Shown here one piece after another: positions 1 through 12,069 of a stretch of 64,000 bases of DNA. Every line of letters starts with the position of its first letter. The stretch's first letter is position 1. This stretch comes from Sceloporus undulatus (Eukaryota; Chordata; Lepidosauria; Squamata; Phrynosomatidae): NCBI RefSeq assembly GCF_019175285.1, contig NC_056522.1:34906193-34970192 (forward strand), read 5' to 3'. Made by a program: the position numbers and the translations under genes. The notes under the pieces are model-generated. The model had not been told where the DNA came from and searched no databases. It saw nothing but the letters and a program-made list of their open reading frames with translations.

Positions 1-470
1 CAAAGGTGTTAGGCCCATGGGAAGGTCTCCAATCACCCCTCCTCATTTGATATCAGAAACTCAATAAAGCATAGACTGGGCGACTCTTCCACGTTCCTGA
101 TATGGGCACCATTAGTATAAAGCAGCCTCAGCACATAAGATAGCATAAGAAGTTGCATGATGGCCCCTGGCTTTGATTGATCAACTCTGGACATTTGGAG
201 GAGGTGAGACTAAAGATCAATGGGCTGCAGATTTAATATAAACAAAGCACCAGCAATCTTGCGCTCTAATCCTCTCTGCCTGAAAATGTGCACCCATTGC
301 TACTTATTCACACCTCAGTGTTGCCACCTTGGAAAACTACTTCGAAGTATTTCCTGAGTACTTCAAACCCATTTCAAAGAGCTTCACAACCATTTGGTCT
401 TTCAACCCCTCAGAGTCTGCCCCCGAGGCATCTATTTGGTATAAATGTCTGGACCTTTTAGCCAGTCTTT
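1..470. other. Non-coding flank, no feature recognised
   Basis: AT-moderate sequence with no recognisable exon, LINE or SINE. ORFs here are short and run into the adjoining GC-rich mobile element. Confidence 0.4.
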
Positions 471-1007
471 GGCCCATTACAGATGGGCCATGTAGTACGC
501 GCGGAGCGCGTACTAGGGTTAGGAAGGGGCGGTGCTTCCGCACCCCCCTAACCCTAGTGCGCGCTCTGCGTGCACAAAATGGCAGCGGTTGTTCCACACG
601 GCCACCGCCATGACGACGTCACAACCGCACTGCCTCTATATGGGGTGGCGCGGACATGACGTCGTCGCTCTGCACCAGGGCGCTTAGTGTGCCCTTAGCG
701 TGGAGCAGGAAGGAGCTCCGTTTCGGAGCTCCTTCCTGGTTTGCGCCGCTGGGCGCAGCCTTCACACGGCTGCGCCCAGCAGCGCAAAGGAACTCCTCCC
801 CACCGCCCCGGGGGGGTGTCCTTGGGGCTTGAAGCCCCAAGGACACCCCTTTCCAGGCTGTGGGGAAGCGGCCTTTTGCCGCTTCCCCACAGCCTGGAAA
901 GCGGTGGATCGGGGCCTCAGCGGCTGCTGGTCTAGCCACTGAGGCCCCGATACATTGGGGAAAGGGGCGGGTGCAGACCGCCCCAAATGGGCGGTCTGTA
1001 ACCCGCC
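471..1007. mobile_element. GC-rich multi-hairpin element, copy 1 (537 bp)
   Basis: Bounded by terminal inverted repeats (left GGCCCATTACAGATGGGCC, right ends CTGTAACCCGCC) and a perfect 3-bp target duplication TTT (468-470 and 1008-1010). The interior is a series of hairpins at about 514-556, 706-738, 745-784, 813-848, 851-899, 910-949 and 973-1000. The first hairpin has telomere-like arms TAGGGTTAGG / CCTAACCCTA. No coding capacity. Same family as the copies at 34407, 39458 and 42743. Non-autonomous DNA transposon by structure; superfamily not assigned (3-bp duplication is compatible with PIF/Harbinger, but the sites are not all TWA). Confidence 0.75.
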
Positions 1008-2250
1008 TTTGTAAGCAGGCAAAATCTCTGTCAGTTTGCCAGGCTAGCACCTCTATCACTTGCCACCTCCATTTGTCCCGGAAATGATCGAGTTCTCTTC
1101 CTATTTCCAGGCCATCTGTACTGGAGTCAAGATACGTTCAAGTACAGTATCACCATTAGTGAAGCTTTACTCTATTCCAACTTAACACCTTGATTTCTCT
1201 AGTCCTTATGTGTGTGCATAGTTGTGTGCTTATGTGCGTGTATTAATTTCCCTTTTTGACTAAAACCCATTTCTATTGGAAGCTTGCCCCTGGAATTCTA
1301 TATACCTCTGGACTTGGTATACATAGGGATCGGTCCCCTAGGCTAAGTTACCCGGCCACTAAATATTACTACATTTGAGCTAATCTAATTCCCCTAAGTA
1401 AGCATATTGGTTTGGACTGTCTTCCCCAGGACAGGTCCGCATCCAGGATAACAAAGGCTGCATTACAACTGTGTCAAAACCAATAACCCATCAAGATAAG
1501 AGAAAGTGCAACAAGGATGGGCCTTCATAATGCTGATCTGTTGCTGTACAATGAAGCTCACCTGGAGAAGAATAAGAAAATCCTATTTATTATTTGGTAC
1601 AGATTTGGAGGTGCTTTTTCTCTACCTGCAGACTTTCAATCTGCTTCTGTGAATATTGCTTTTCACCATTTTTTCTGATTAATATTCTGTTACCTCCAAG
1701 GCTTAAAATGAATGCATGAAGCCTGGTGGAACTGCTATGTCTCTACATGATGAAACAGATACCTTGTTCCTTCCATCTGCTTCAGTGAATATTCCTTTTA
1801 ATCTTTACTTTTGCTGAATATTCTGTTACCTCCAAGGCTTCTTCTGAATATTTTCAACATTCCACAACCTCTGACAGCAGGCGAGGAAACAACACAGTAA
1901 ATTATAGAGGTGATTTGTTTGCTATCAAAAGTGCTACAGGGTTTTCACAGAATACTGCTGTCAAGCAGGCTTTAAGTCACCCGCTAGACAGACAAGACTG
2001 TAGCAGAGAAAGAAGTGATCGGGGTTGTCAAATGAGAATAAACAGAGGGCAGACGCACTCAACGTGAGATTTTATGTGGTTCATGAAAGACTGTTGAACT
2101 ACTGGGTTCTAAGAAGGGGATTGAAGAGGAACACAGAAATAAAACAGAATGACAAATGAAATGCTCCAGGGGCCTATTCACCCTACACAATTATTGCACT
2201 ATTGGTCCACTAACTACCATGAAATCCTGGGATCTGCAGCTTAAGGTGCA
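1008..2250. other. Non-coding; contains a 66-bp direct repeat
   Basis: No gene seen. Two near-identical 66-bp segments at 1639-1704 and 1775-1840, each running from ATCTGCTTC to CTCCAAGGCTT, lie 136 bp apart, suggesting a local duplication or a repeat with internal structure. Confidence 0.45.
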
Positions 2251-2455
2251 TCTGCCCTGTAGCAATAATGCAGTTTAGCACCACTTTAAGTGCTGTAGCT
2301 CCATCCTATGGAATCCTGGGATTTGTAGTTTTACAAAGTCTTCAGCCTTCTCTATTAAAGCATGCCAGTGCCTCAAAAAACTACAAATCCCAGGATCTTG
2401 TAGGATGGAGCCATGACAGTTATTTCTACATTGCAGATGCACCCTTACAGAGGAC
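2251..2455. mobile_element. hAT-type MITE, inverted-repeat copy
   Basis: Long imperfect palindrome with arms of the type GGATGGAGC / GCTCCATCC and AATCCTGGGATTTGTAG / CTACAAATCCCAGGAT, flanked by GGTGCATCTGC and GCAGATGCACC. This is the usual shape of short lizard hAT MITEs. Confidence 0.6.
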
Positions 2456-2906
2456 TACTCAGCCAGAGATCTCCAGAGCCTCAACAAGCTACAGACTCCA
2501 GGATTCCAAAGGATGGAACCATAGTAATTAAGGTGGAGTAATAACACTACAATTATATAGTGTGAATGGGCACCGAGTGTTGAAAGAAAAATTGTTTCCT
2601 TTCAATTCCAATAAATATCAGAGCAAAAAGTATCCTTTTCTTCTCTTCCTTTTTAAAAAAAAATGTAAGTATTATAGAGGTATAGTGTAGCAGTGTAGCA
2701 ATGAAACAGCATTCTCAAATTACTGCAGTGGCAACAATAACTGGCAAAACTCAACAAAAGTTGTGTAGAGCAATCTGGAAGAGCCCTATAATAGACTGGA
2801 CCCAAATTTAGTCATACTTCAGTTGGCATTCTGTTAGGGACATATGCATGGGTAAGTTTCCCTTATGCCTGTGTATGTTCTTATTTGGGTGCTGCAGAGG
2901 TTGGTA

Positions 2907-3143
2907 TAGTCAGCCCTCAGCATCCACAGATTCTGCATCCATGGATTCAACCAACCATAGTTTGAAAATATTCACCCCTTCCTCCCAAAAAAATCCAAAA
3001 AGTAATCCTTGATTTTGTTGTTTTATATAAAGGATGCCATTGCCCTAACCCTTTGTGTATAGTGGAACTTGGGCATCCATGGATTTTGGTATCCACATAG
3101 GGTTCTGGAACCAAACTCCAGTGGATACCAAGAGCCCGCTGTA
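2907..3143. mobile_element. Tigger/MER2-like MITE, copy a
   Basis: Recognised by CAGCCCTCAGCATCC at the left, TGGATTCAACC, GTTTGAAAATATTC, and the far end GGATACCAAGAGCCCGCTGTA. This layout is that of pogo/Tigger non-autonomous elements such as MER2. Related copies are at 7365, 8110, 44130, 48128, 51193 and 59368. Confidence 0.65.
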
Positions 3144-3837
3144 TTTCCTTCCTCCTTACGTAACACCCAAAGCTATGCCACCTCTGATATTCACCACGTG
3201 GCCATTCTGTTTCAGGATCAGAGAGGCTTCTGGCTATGTCCTGGCAACCAGACATGAGGTCTGAGACCTCTAGATCACAGCACTGCTACCATAATTTTGT
3301 GTCTGGTTATGGGGATATAGCCAGATACTCCTGTGATTCTGCCCATTCCCTATGAGGCATCCACAAGGCATTGAGTGCCCATGCCAGGGAAGGGGCTTCA
3401 GAGGCTGTACAGTAAATCTGGGAGGAAGGTATACATCTCAGACAAGGGAAATTGGAAGTATAATCCGATGGCAATCTGAACGCATAGACTGCCACACACA
3501 AATTCGGGCAATGGCATGCTATTTTCAGGCAATGGGAAGCCAGTTTGAATGCAATGCACATTCACGTAACTGCGCTAAACTAGCGACTTTAAGTGAATGC
3601 ATTCTGGCTCCACTTTCTTTTCATTCGAATTTAAGAGAAATTCCTCCCATTTGATAAACTCCTAAGCCTTGAACCATGTAGGACTTCATCCTTTGAGTGG
3701 ATCATGAGAAATCAGCAGGACTTCCATGGGTCTGTTTTAAGTATAACTGAATCTGGACCCAACCCTGTATTTTTTTTACTACCCAAATCAAAGGGCATGT
3801 TTTGTAATTTGTATATTACTAGTACTAAAACAGCTTG

Positions 3838-3962
3838 TTCCAATCTGGTGCCCTCCAGATGTTTTAAACTGCATTTCCCATCAGCCCAAACTGACATTGA
3901 TGAGTAATCATGGGAGTTGAAGTATAAAACATCAGGAGGCACAAGGTTGGGTAAAGCTGCAC
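3838..3962. mobile_element. Short palindromic MITE (CTCCAGATGTTTT family)
   Basis: Begins TGGTGCCCTCCAGATGTTTT and ends AAACATCAGGAGGCACAAGG, with arms facing around GGGAGTTGAAGT. Shorter or more decayed relatives lie near 11595, 16790, 20706, 36324, 36596 and 60445. Confidence 0.6.
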
Positions 3963-4162
3963 TAATATGACTAAACCTATCTCATGGACATAAAGAACCT
4001 TTCCAGATCTTCTGTCTGACATCTTAACTTGCTGAATAGCATGGGTAATTTGACACAGAAGGCTTTCAAACAAGGAATTTTTGATGTGCATATTTGAGAT
4101 TTGTTAATACTGTACAACATAGAAACCTACCACTTGTTTATCTGAATGTTTGAATAACCTGT

Positions 4163-4355
4163 TTAGCCATCGTGTAAGTGGTTTGAGCACTGGACTATAA
4201 AGACCAGGGTTCAAATCCTGGCTCAGCCATAGAAACTCATTGAGTGACCATGGACAAGTCACACTCTCTCAACCCCCTCTGAACAAATCTTACCAAGAAA
4301 ATCCACTGATAGGGTTGTCCTAAGTCAGAAACAACTTGAAGGCACACAACAACGA
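4163..4355 (+). mobile_element. tRNA-derived SINE (AACTTGAAGGCACACAAC tail)
   Basis: tRNA-like head with a B-box-like GGTTCAAATCC, then AGTGACCATGGACAAGTCACACTCTC, CCCCTCTGAACAAATCTTACC and a 3' end AACTTGAAGGCACACAACAAC. The same family recurs at 5452 (5' part only), 13420, 13975 (3' part), 14294 (minus), 46545, 51650 and 62920. Confidence 0.75.
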
Positions 4356-5451
4356 TAAATAACCTGTTGGGTCTGAAAGGTTTTGGTCTCCTAGTTACAA
4401 GAAAATAACCTTTTCAACTTGCTTGAAGAGGTGGAGCAGTCACCCTAAAATCTAAATGAGTCTTGCATCATAAGTCTTTCATTATTATAGTCTTCCTCGG
4501 AAAGGTAATTGATGTGTATTGACATCTGCATATTGCCCTGTTCCTGCCAAAGAAATACTTGCCATATCTCCAGCTAAACTCATTATTGAGGTATTGCTTT
4601 TTCACGTCTATATTCCACCACCCAGGAAATAGTTATCTCTAATGATCTCCCATTCTTGTGCAACAGTTCATTGCCCTTCTTGTAACTTTGTTTATATTAT
4701 TATCAGAATCTTTTCCAGCAGCAATTGCCATACCTCTCCTGTATCTACATTTTCCAGAATCCCAGGGATGTGATTTAGGGCATCAGCTACAATACAACAG
4801 GTCACTGGGACACCAGTCAGGGAATGGTACTGGTTCCAATTGTTTTCTCAAGTATTTAGAAAGCATCAGAAACCCATACACATGATGAAATAGCCATGAA
4901 AATGACAGACTGTGGTGCTAACATCCTCAGGTCTTGTATAGGTTTGTCAGGTAAAATACAAGGCAGGGCAGCTGTACTTTTAATGGTTGCACAAAAGAAG
5001 GAATTTCAACACATAGTGCTTGTTGAACAAGCAACACCTGCTGAAATTCACCCTTCTATATTATTAAAATTACCAGAGCCCTGTCCTGCATTTCACCTGG
5101 TAACTAACTCTAGGTGTATAGGGAGCATTTAGTAACAATCAAAACCCCATTCATGCAATAAAAACAGAAATATGGCAGGGGAGGTTAAGCATTCACAGCA
5201 GGTGAATTCTGGTCTTCAGGATTTGCAATTGAAATGAAAAAACCTGCATCCCAGTGAATCAAATGTTACCCCAGACAGTCCTCTGTCCTTTCTACTTCCC
5301 ATCCTCATTTCAGGTCGGCTATCTTTGCATTTGTTTATTTTTAAAATGTCCATCCATACATCCTTTTATTTATAGCCCATCTCAAGGCAGCTTGTAAAAT
5401 AGAAATCAAGAAAACCACATATGAAGTGAAGCCCTGTTGATTGCTCCCAAG
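4356..5451. other. Non-coding, little recognisable
   Basis: No exon or intact element identified. A short stretch near 5338-5405 resembles the reversed 3' end of an L2/CR1 LINE (TATAGCCCATCTCAAGGCAGCTT). Confidence 0.3.
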
Positions 5452-5535
5452 TAAAGTGGTTTGAACACTGGACTGCAATTCTGGAGACCATGAAACCCAC
5501 TGGGTGAATTTGGCAAGTTACATGCTCTCAGCCTC
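5452..5535 (+). mobile_element. tRNA-derived SINE, 5' fragment
   Basis: AAGTGGTTTGAACACTGGACTGC, then a garbled B-box region and CCCACTGGGTGAATTTGGCAAG. The head is the same as the SINE at 4163, truncated on the 3' side. Confidence 0.55.
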
Positions 5536-6441
5536 AACAATGGAGTAGACCCATTCAATCACTTATTGAGTGATGAATCAACACATAGGTAAATCCCACT
5601 GATTCAATGAGACTACTCTAGGTAGCACAAATATCAGAATTCAGGCCACAGTTGGAAATACACACAATGTTGAGATTAAAACAATGTTAAATTAAAAACA
5701 TTAAAACCATTATTTAAAACAAAGAACAAAAGGAATACTGTACAACAAACATATGGCACAATTCATAAATTTGTGAAGCATTTGAGATAATGTTAATGTA
5801 TTTTCCTGCTTGTTGCAATCTTATCATATTATCAGCACCTTATAATTGTAGACATCAGGCAGGACAGAGAAAAGGTACTCTGGGGTTTCTGAGAACTGTG
5901 ATCCTCCAAAAAGTAACATTTCCAGTCTCTTCATCTCTGATTGTAAGGTAAGAAGTTAAACTCAGTTTAGTCATATTTCTAAAGCAATGTGAGATCATCA
6001 GTAGCATGAGGATAGGGTTTGTTATTCACACTATGTAACTGCATCGATGCACATCTCTGCAAGTTTGGTTGCTCACATGTGGAAGCATTTGAATAAAGAT
6101 GGAGTCGACGATGCAAATGCATTTGGAACACATTCAAGGCATGCAGCATTTTATTGTGGGTCTATTTGAATTGGTTATTCATATTACCAAAGATGCAGAA
6201 CTTTTTTAATAACTCTGGGAAAACCCAGATATCAACTATCCAGGAGTAAGTGGTTTTTTGGCAGCCCCCCCCCCTTAATCAGGTGGATTTGGGATGCGTG
6301 TGAACAACAGAGATTCAATCCAGATTCCTCCAAGATTATTTTCACAGTATGATACCCAAAAGACTGTTTGTTTCTGCAGCAAACTGAGACAGCTCTCTTT
6401 CTGTAACTGAGCAAGAGGGACAAAGTTGCAAGAGGGACAAA

Positions 6442-6665
6442 GGAGCCCTGGTGGCGCAGTGGTTAAGTGCCTGTACTGCAGCCATTCACTCGTAAACCAC
6501 AAGGTTGCGAGTTCAAGACCAGCAAAAGGGCCCAAGCTCGACTCAGGCTTGCATCCTTCCAAGGTCGCTAAAATGAGTACCCAGACTGTTGGGGGCAAAT
6601 TAGCTTACTTGCTGTTCACTGCTATGATCTTTGGAATAGCGGGATATAAATAAAAAACAAAAAAA
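6442..6665 (+). mobile_element. Sauria-SINE-like tRNA SINE
   Basis: Begins GGAGCCCTGGTGGCGCAGTGG, has a B-box-like GCGAGTTCAAGACC, then GCTAAAATGAGTACCCAG, TTGGGGGCAAATTAGC, and ends in an A-rich tail after GGGATATAAAT. The sequence before it carries a tandem duplication of GCAAGAGGGACAAAG (6408-6441). Relatives at 36850 (minus) and 62990. Confidence 0.75.
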
Positions 6666-7364
6666 ATTAATGATAAAATAGCTTGGCTAACAAGCAATGT
6701 TTACTTAAGAAGATCACGGATTTTTTTTTTCCAGCAGGTGACTTCTGTTTGCACTGAGACCTAAGGAAGTAAAAGGGGGAAGTGGAAAAGATGGGGCTTA
6801 CATCCTGCACTATCCATGAGAGGAACAGAATCTGGCTTTCAGCTTTCTTGTCTTGCCAGAGGAAACAATTATACAAGTGCCAGTGGTGACTGGGCACCTG
6901 GATTATTCCGCCCTTGTTGGTGAGCAACTATGAATGAAATGAAAAAATTCTGGGTCATGATGAGATAGTGTATCTGTTACAATAGAATGCAAACAATTGT
7001 AAGTGCTAATATAGGGCCACATCTGAAAAGCCACTGATCAATAGAGCTGGTCATATTTCCTTCTTGGCAGCAGTTCTTTGTCTCTGACTTAGATTATAAA
7101 GTCATTATTATTTTTATCTATGCTAATCTGCAAAGCACACATATTGAGTCAAGTAGGAATAGGATATTTTTATTTTGTTCAACAACAATAATAACAATAA
7201 TCTCCCCATGAAGGCAATGGCAAGGGAGCAACAACAATTTTTTTCTTACCCCAGGCCAGAGGCAGAAAACTTGTTTTAAAAAGAGTGTTATTTATGTTCC
7301 TAATTATTAACTTATGCTACCAATTCCTTATGGTTCCAAGGCAAGAAGTAGTTGCCATGATTAT

Positions 7365-7582
7365 TATACAGTCACAATCATACACACACACCATATCCAT
7401 GGATTCTTTATCAATCCTCCAGTTTGAAAATATTCAGAATATATAAATTCCAAAAAGCAAACCTTGGATTTGCCATTTTATATAAGAGACACCATTTTAC
7501 TATGCCATTGTATTTAATGGATTTTGGTATCCATGGGGGATCCTGGAACCAAACCCCAGCACACACCAGGGCTCTGTTGTAG
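7365..7582. mobile_element. Tigger/MER2-like MITE, copy b
   Basis: Has CCATATCCATGGATTC, CAGTTTGAAAATATTCAG and GGTATCCATGGGGGATCC near its far end, as in the copy at 2907. Confidence 0.6.
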
Positions 7583-8109
7583 TGTTGCTATGATCGCTTG
7601 TTGTGATAAATAAAACTTTGGTTGGTCTTTAAAAATCCACAAGCTTCTGTGTTGTTATTTTTATAAGTGACTACAGTTTATTACTTTGCAAACTCTGCCC
7701 CAAATGGTGGATATAGAATTTCAGTCCTTACTAGTATCCTGAGAAGGAAAAAAGTAGAAACCCCAATTGTTTTTGTTGGTGGTGTGTGCGGTCAGATTGG
7801 ATTAACCCAGCTGGATAGGACCCTGTTTCCTTGTCTCACCCAGTTCTTATGAACAACAAAGCCAAAAGAGGAAACATTGCAGGAGGATTCCTTCTTTTCA
7901 AATTTACTTGAAATCTTTTAAACAAACAAACAAGAAGCACACTCTTTTGTGGGTAGTAATTTGAACATTAGATTAATTTGAGTGGTTCTCTTGAAAACTG
8001 TGTGTTACATCAAAGTAAGAGAAGGAGGAACAGAGGTGAAAGTTTTTGGTTAAAGTGTAGGAATATTCCTGTATGTGTGTCTATGTGTGTGCATCCATCT
8101 ATATCTATA

Positions 8110-8338
8110 TATCTTGTTATCTGCTGGGGTTTGGTTCCAGGAACCTCCCGTGGATGGCAAAATCCATGGATGCTCAAGTACCATTAGCTTGCTGTCAGCA
8201 TAGTAAAATGGTGTCCCTTGTTTTAAATGGAAAATCAAGGTTTGCTATTTGAAATTTATACTTTTTTGGAGCATTTTCAAGCCATAGATGCTTGAATCCA
8301 TGGATAAAAAAATCCGTGGCTAAGAAGGCCTGACTGTA
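8110..8338. mobile_element. Tigger/MER2-like MITE, copy c
   Basis: Reverse orientation relative to the copy at 2907: starts GTTATCTGCTGGGGTTTGG, has CCATGGATGCTCAAG and ends AGAAGGCCTGACTGTA. Confidence 0.65.
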
Positions 8339-9450
8339 TCTATATGGATGGATGAATAGCCAGGGGGTAACTAAAAATAGTGCAATGCTTCTGAGACTAG
8401 AGAGTTTATCACATGGCGAGCGAATTGGTAAAACCCCATGTAGAAACAGGACTTTAAAATCCAGGTGTTGTTTGTCAGATGCGTTGGTGTGAAATAGAAA
8501 TAATGTGAAAATAATCTAAACAGAAAGCTCCTTTGTACTTTTGGAATTTAGCAAAAGTAAAAAGGAGCTGGTTTTGATGACTTTGCATTTGGGTTATTCC
8601 CGTGTTATTTCTTTCACGCAAACGTAGCCTGAAAAACATCCTGCAAATGCGTATTTTTTCAACTTTCTGTTCAGGTTAAACCCAAATGTTGCCTGAAAAA
8701 AACCCCGCAATTACAGGTTGTTTTCAGCTTAAATTTAGTTTCTGCACAGGATTTGTCCCATGTGATAAACTCCACAGTGAGTTTTTTGTTCGGTTCAGCC
8801 GCACACATGAACATGTCATGATGCTTATGCTAGACAGACTGACAAGGGTCTGTTCTTTTTTTATTTCTCCTTTTCTTTTCTATAAAACATTTTAAAACCA
8901 TGAAAAATCAATCCATCCTATGTGACTGGGAACTTTAATTTGCAATAGGGGCAGCTTCTCAGACGTAGAGAACATGCACTGTATGCCGGATGCCCCAATT
9001 TTCACCCTTGGTATTTTCAGGTAAGTTTGGGAAAGGCTCTCTGCCTGAAACCCTTTCAAGCCAATTGGAAATAATTAGTTACACATAACTAATTATGTGC
9101 AATTACTACAGTTAATTTTTCCCCACTAAAAAGGTATAATTAAGTTACCTTTGGAGTTTAATGAGGAATAACATTACTCCTGTTGCAATGTAACTGTTTT
9201 GATACTGGTTACTTTTTATAGCTATGGGGGAGCAGCCTCTTAGTAAATATTATTCCTTCTGAAGGAGTAATATTAACATGGTTCCAGAGCTTCCTTGGGT
9301 TGTACTTCATGCTCAGCTGAAGTGATGACAAAGTGGAAAGGAGAAATGAGCATCATATACCATAAGCCAGCATTTGTAGTATTTAGATTTCCTTTAAAAA
9401 TAAACTAAATAGAGAATACTGTGGTTAAAACCAACAAGTTACTACAACTG
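8339..9450. other. Non-coding, nothing recognised
   Basis: No exon or repeat that I can name. A 24-residue match to any known protein was not seen in the short ORFs. Confidence 0.3.
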
Positions 9451-9451
9451 C

Positions 9452-9454
9452 TAC

Positions 9455-9497
<43 letters not shown>

Positions 9498-9720
9498 TCT
9501 ATCCCACTTAAAGTGGTTTGCAATGATTAAAAACATTGTTAAAAATCCACAAAATACAAAAGTTACAATTAAACATCAGGAAAAAAATTAAAACGAAGTT
9601 AAAACACATATTAAAACACACAGAGAGAGCAATTAGCCATTTTAAAAACTGTAACTGTAAATCAAACTTGAGATTTGAGACTATAAGGCTGGAATCCTGG
9701 TTGGAGACATTACATCTGTG
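9452..9720 (-). mobile_element. L2/CR1 LINE 3' end with (ATT)n tail
   Basis: An (ATT)n run of about 45 bp at 9452-9497 is followed by TTTCTATCCCACTTAAAGTGG, the reversed 3' end typical of squamate L2-type LINEs, then decayed LINE sequence. Confidence 0.55.
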
Positions 9721-9935
9721 GAAATTAACATTGGGAAGTTCTGTAATGTCTGTATCCAGTAAAGGGCTGTTGTTACATTACTATGTGAGGAGCTGGCCAA
9801 GTGACCGATGCACATTTGTCCTGTTGTGCGTTGGGATACTAGGGAGTGCCAATGTTCATCAGGACACTCTTGCTGATGTCCTATTATGCATCTTCACAAT
9901 TCACTAACAGGGTTTCTTAGCCCCTCTGCTACATA

Positions 9936-10303
9936 CTGTATATAAGTCTGGATATTTTAGTGAAAAAAGCTGATCCAAAAAACCTAAGTTGACTTATCCA
10001 CTGGTCAAAGTACACACAGTACTGTAACTCTTATTTTAAAAAAGGACAATATCCTGGAAGCACTGAGCTCTCTCTGCTCTCTCATCCATCCAGCCTTTTG
10101 GATGTGCACAAACAGTTATGCCTGCTGAAATTTTGTAAGTCAGTTGGCATTGTTTTCCTTTGCTTTATCCTTTAGATTTTTTGTTACGTGCCCCTAAGTT
10201 TTACCCTAGATTTAACCATATGTCATATCAAAATCCGTAACTTTGGCCCCCAAATCTGCCATCAACTTATACCTGAGGTAAACTTATAGTCGAATATATA
10301 CGG
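9936..10303. mobile_element. TA-flanked MITE, GTATATA family, copy a
   Basis: Inverted ends CTGTATATAAGTCTGG and TAGTCGAATATATACGG, flanked by TA on both sides (9934-9935 and 10304-10305), as in Tc1/mariner-type insertions. Same family as 57842-58262. Confidence 0.6.
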
Positions 10304-11289
10304 TAGCTATGTATATATAAAGTTACGTGATGTAGACTGTGATAGAAGATTCTGGTCTGTCTATCTATCTATCTATGATATTTCTGTATCATCTCCCAGC
10401 CCCCAAGTGATCCCAATTACTTTTTTAAATCGATTATTTTTTTAAAGTATCTCTCCAAACTCCAACCATCTGGCTATCTGAGTTCTCTTTTTCTTCTTCT
10501 TCTCACATACTTTGGAGGCCTCTCCTCAGTCACATTTGAAAAGCAGCATATACAGGTTGAAACAATGATATAAAAATAAACTGTAAATAAATAATGACAT
10601 AAAATACATTTTATGGCTGGGACCTAGGATCTGCTTTCCACAGACAAAAGGTTTCTGTTGATAGAGTCCTCCATTTCATTCGAAGAGCCTCCTTTGCCCC
10701 TGGTCCCAGCTGAATTCAGCTTTTGACAGACATTGGCAATCCGAATTCAGCTTTTAACAGATCTTGGAAATTTTACTTTTTTAGACCACCGTTCCCAGAA
10801 TTCCTCAACCAGTTTAGCTGGTGGAGATTGGCTAGAAAGTTCTCAAAAGAGGTACTTCCCAGTTCCTATTGTAGCCAACAACTGAGTAATGGGAAATATT
10901 ATTCCTTTTAACTATGACTAGGAATGTTGTGCATATGAGTGGTCCTACCTCTTTCTCCCTTTTGATATTGTTTGCCTATTAAGCATGGCTACTGGCCATG
11001 TTGGTTGGGGAATTCTGGCCTCTGTAGTTTGTAAAGTTACATTTCATAGGTTTTGCACATTGAAATTTGCAGTTCATCCTCTACATCTACCAAGTAAGAT
11101 TGCTTTGTCCATTGGACTAAAGTGAATTGAATTTAGAGTCTGGCTTCTGTTAGATGTAGATACTCCTAATTTTTTTTTCCTGTTTAAAAAAAGCATAGTT
11201 CCCTTTATCCAGTTGAGCTCTAGATGATCAAGGATGAGGGAGGATTCAGGAGATATTCTGTGTGTCACTTGCTGAAATAAATGGTCTTA

Positions 11290-11530
11290 ACTATTGACTA
11301 CTTTGATACCACTTCAACCACTTTGGCTCCATCCTACAAAGGAATCCTGGAATTTTTAGTGTGGCAAAAGAATTAGACTTTTCAACTACAGAATTTTTTT
11401 CCCCTGTACTTCTCTGAACTACAGCACTAGGCCTCTAGCAAAAAATTCTAAGTATCACAGCAAACTGCAGATCCCATGATGGTGCCATGGCAGTGCTTGT
11501 GTGAAACTGCTATAACTGTGCAGTGTAAGT
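11290..11530. mobile_element. hAT-type MITE, decayed
   Basis: Imperfect inverted arms with TTTGGCTCCATCC / GGTGCCATGGCAG and AATCCTGGAATTTTTAG / CTGCAGATCCCATGAT, like the copy at 2251. Confidence 0.45.
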
Positions 11531-12069
11531 AGATTCTTACATATTCTCTCCATAGTAGTTTGTAATCACTGCAAATAAACATCCTCAATCAGGGTTGGCC
11601 TTCTAGATGTTTTGAACTTCAACACTGAGAATCCACAGCCAGAACAACCAATGATAAGGGACTGTAGGGCTGGAATCCTTCTCCAGGTTCTAACATGTGA
11701 GGTTATGCAAGCAGATGCACTTTCAAGATTGTCTCACAAGAAGGTATTTGGTATTTCCTTTTGTAGTGCTTCCTTTCCTCTCACATGCAAGACAGCTTCA
11801 CAGCATCATTGTGCAGGGAGAGGGGGAACAGCCATTTAGAGGATATGGGTGGAATCTCGTGCTGTGAAACTGCTTTCCATCCATGTTGGAAATGGTAGCA
11901 AAATTGTGAAGGTAGAGTGTTACATGCTGCTTGTATGATGCTGTATCTTGAATGAGATGGCATTGTCCAAAATATCTGTATGGCCAAAGGTTCCCTGCCC
12001 CTAATCCAAAGGACAGGAGGATACTCCCTCATTCCCTGCAAAAGGCTTCTGTTCTCTTCCCACATCTCA

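Noticed and set aside
514-556. Interstitial telomere array
   Set aside because: Only one and a half hexamers on each arm of a hairpin inside a transposon, not a tandem array.
619-1087. Several overlapping ORFs of 64-146 codons on both strands
   Set aside because: By-products of the GC-rich hairpin element; the peptides mirror each other because the DNA is palindromic.
4163-4240. tRNA gene
   Set aside because: The tRNA-like head is part of a SINE with a family-specific body and tail and does not form a full tRNA.
9452-9497. CRISPR-like or regulatory repeat
   Set aside because: A simple (ATT)n microsatellite adjoining a LINE 3' end; the window is vertebrate.
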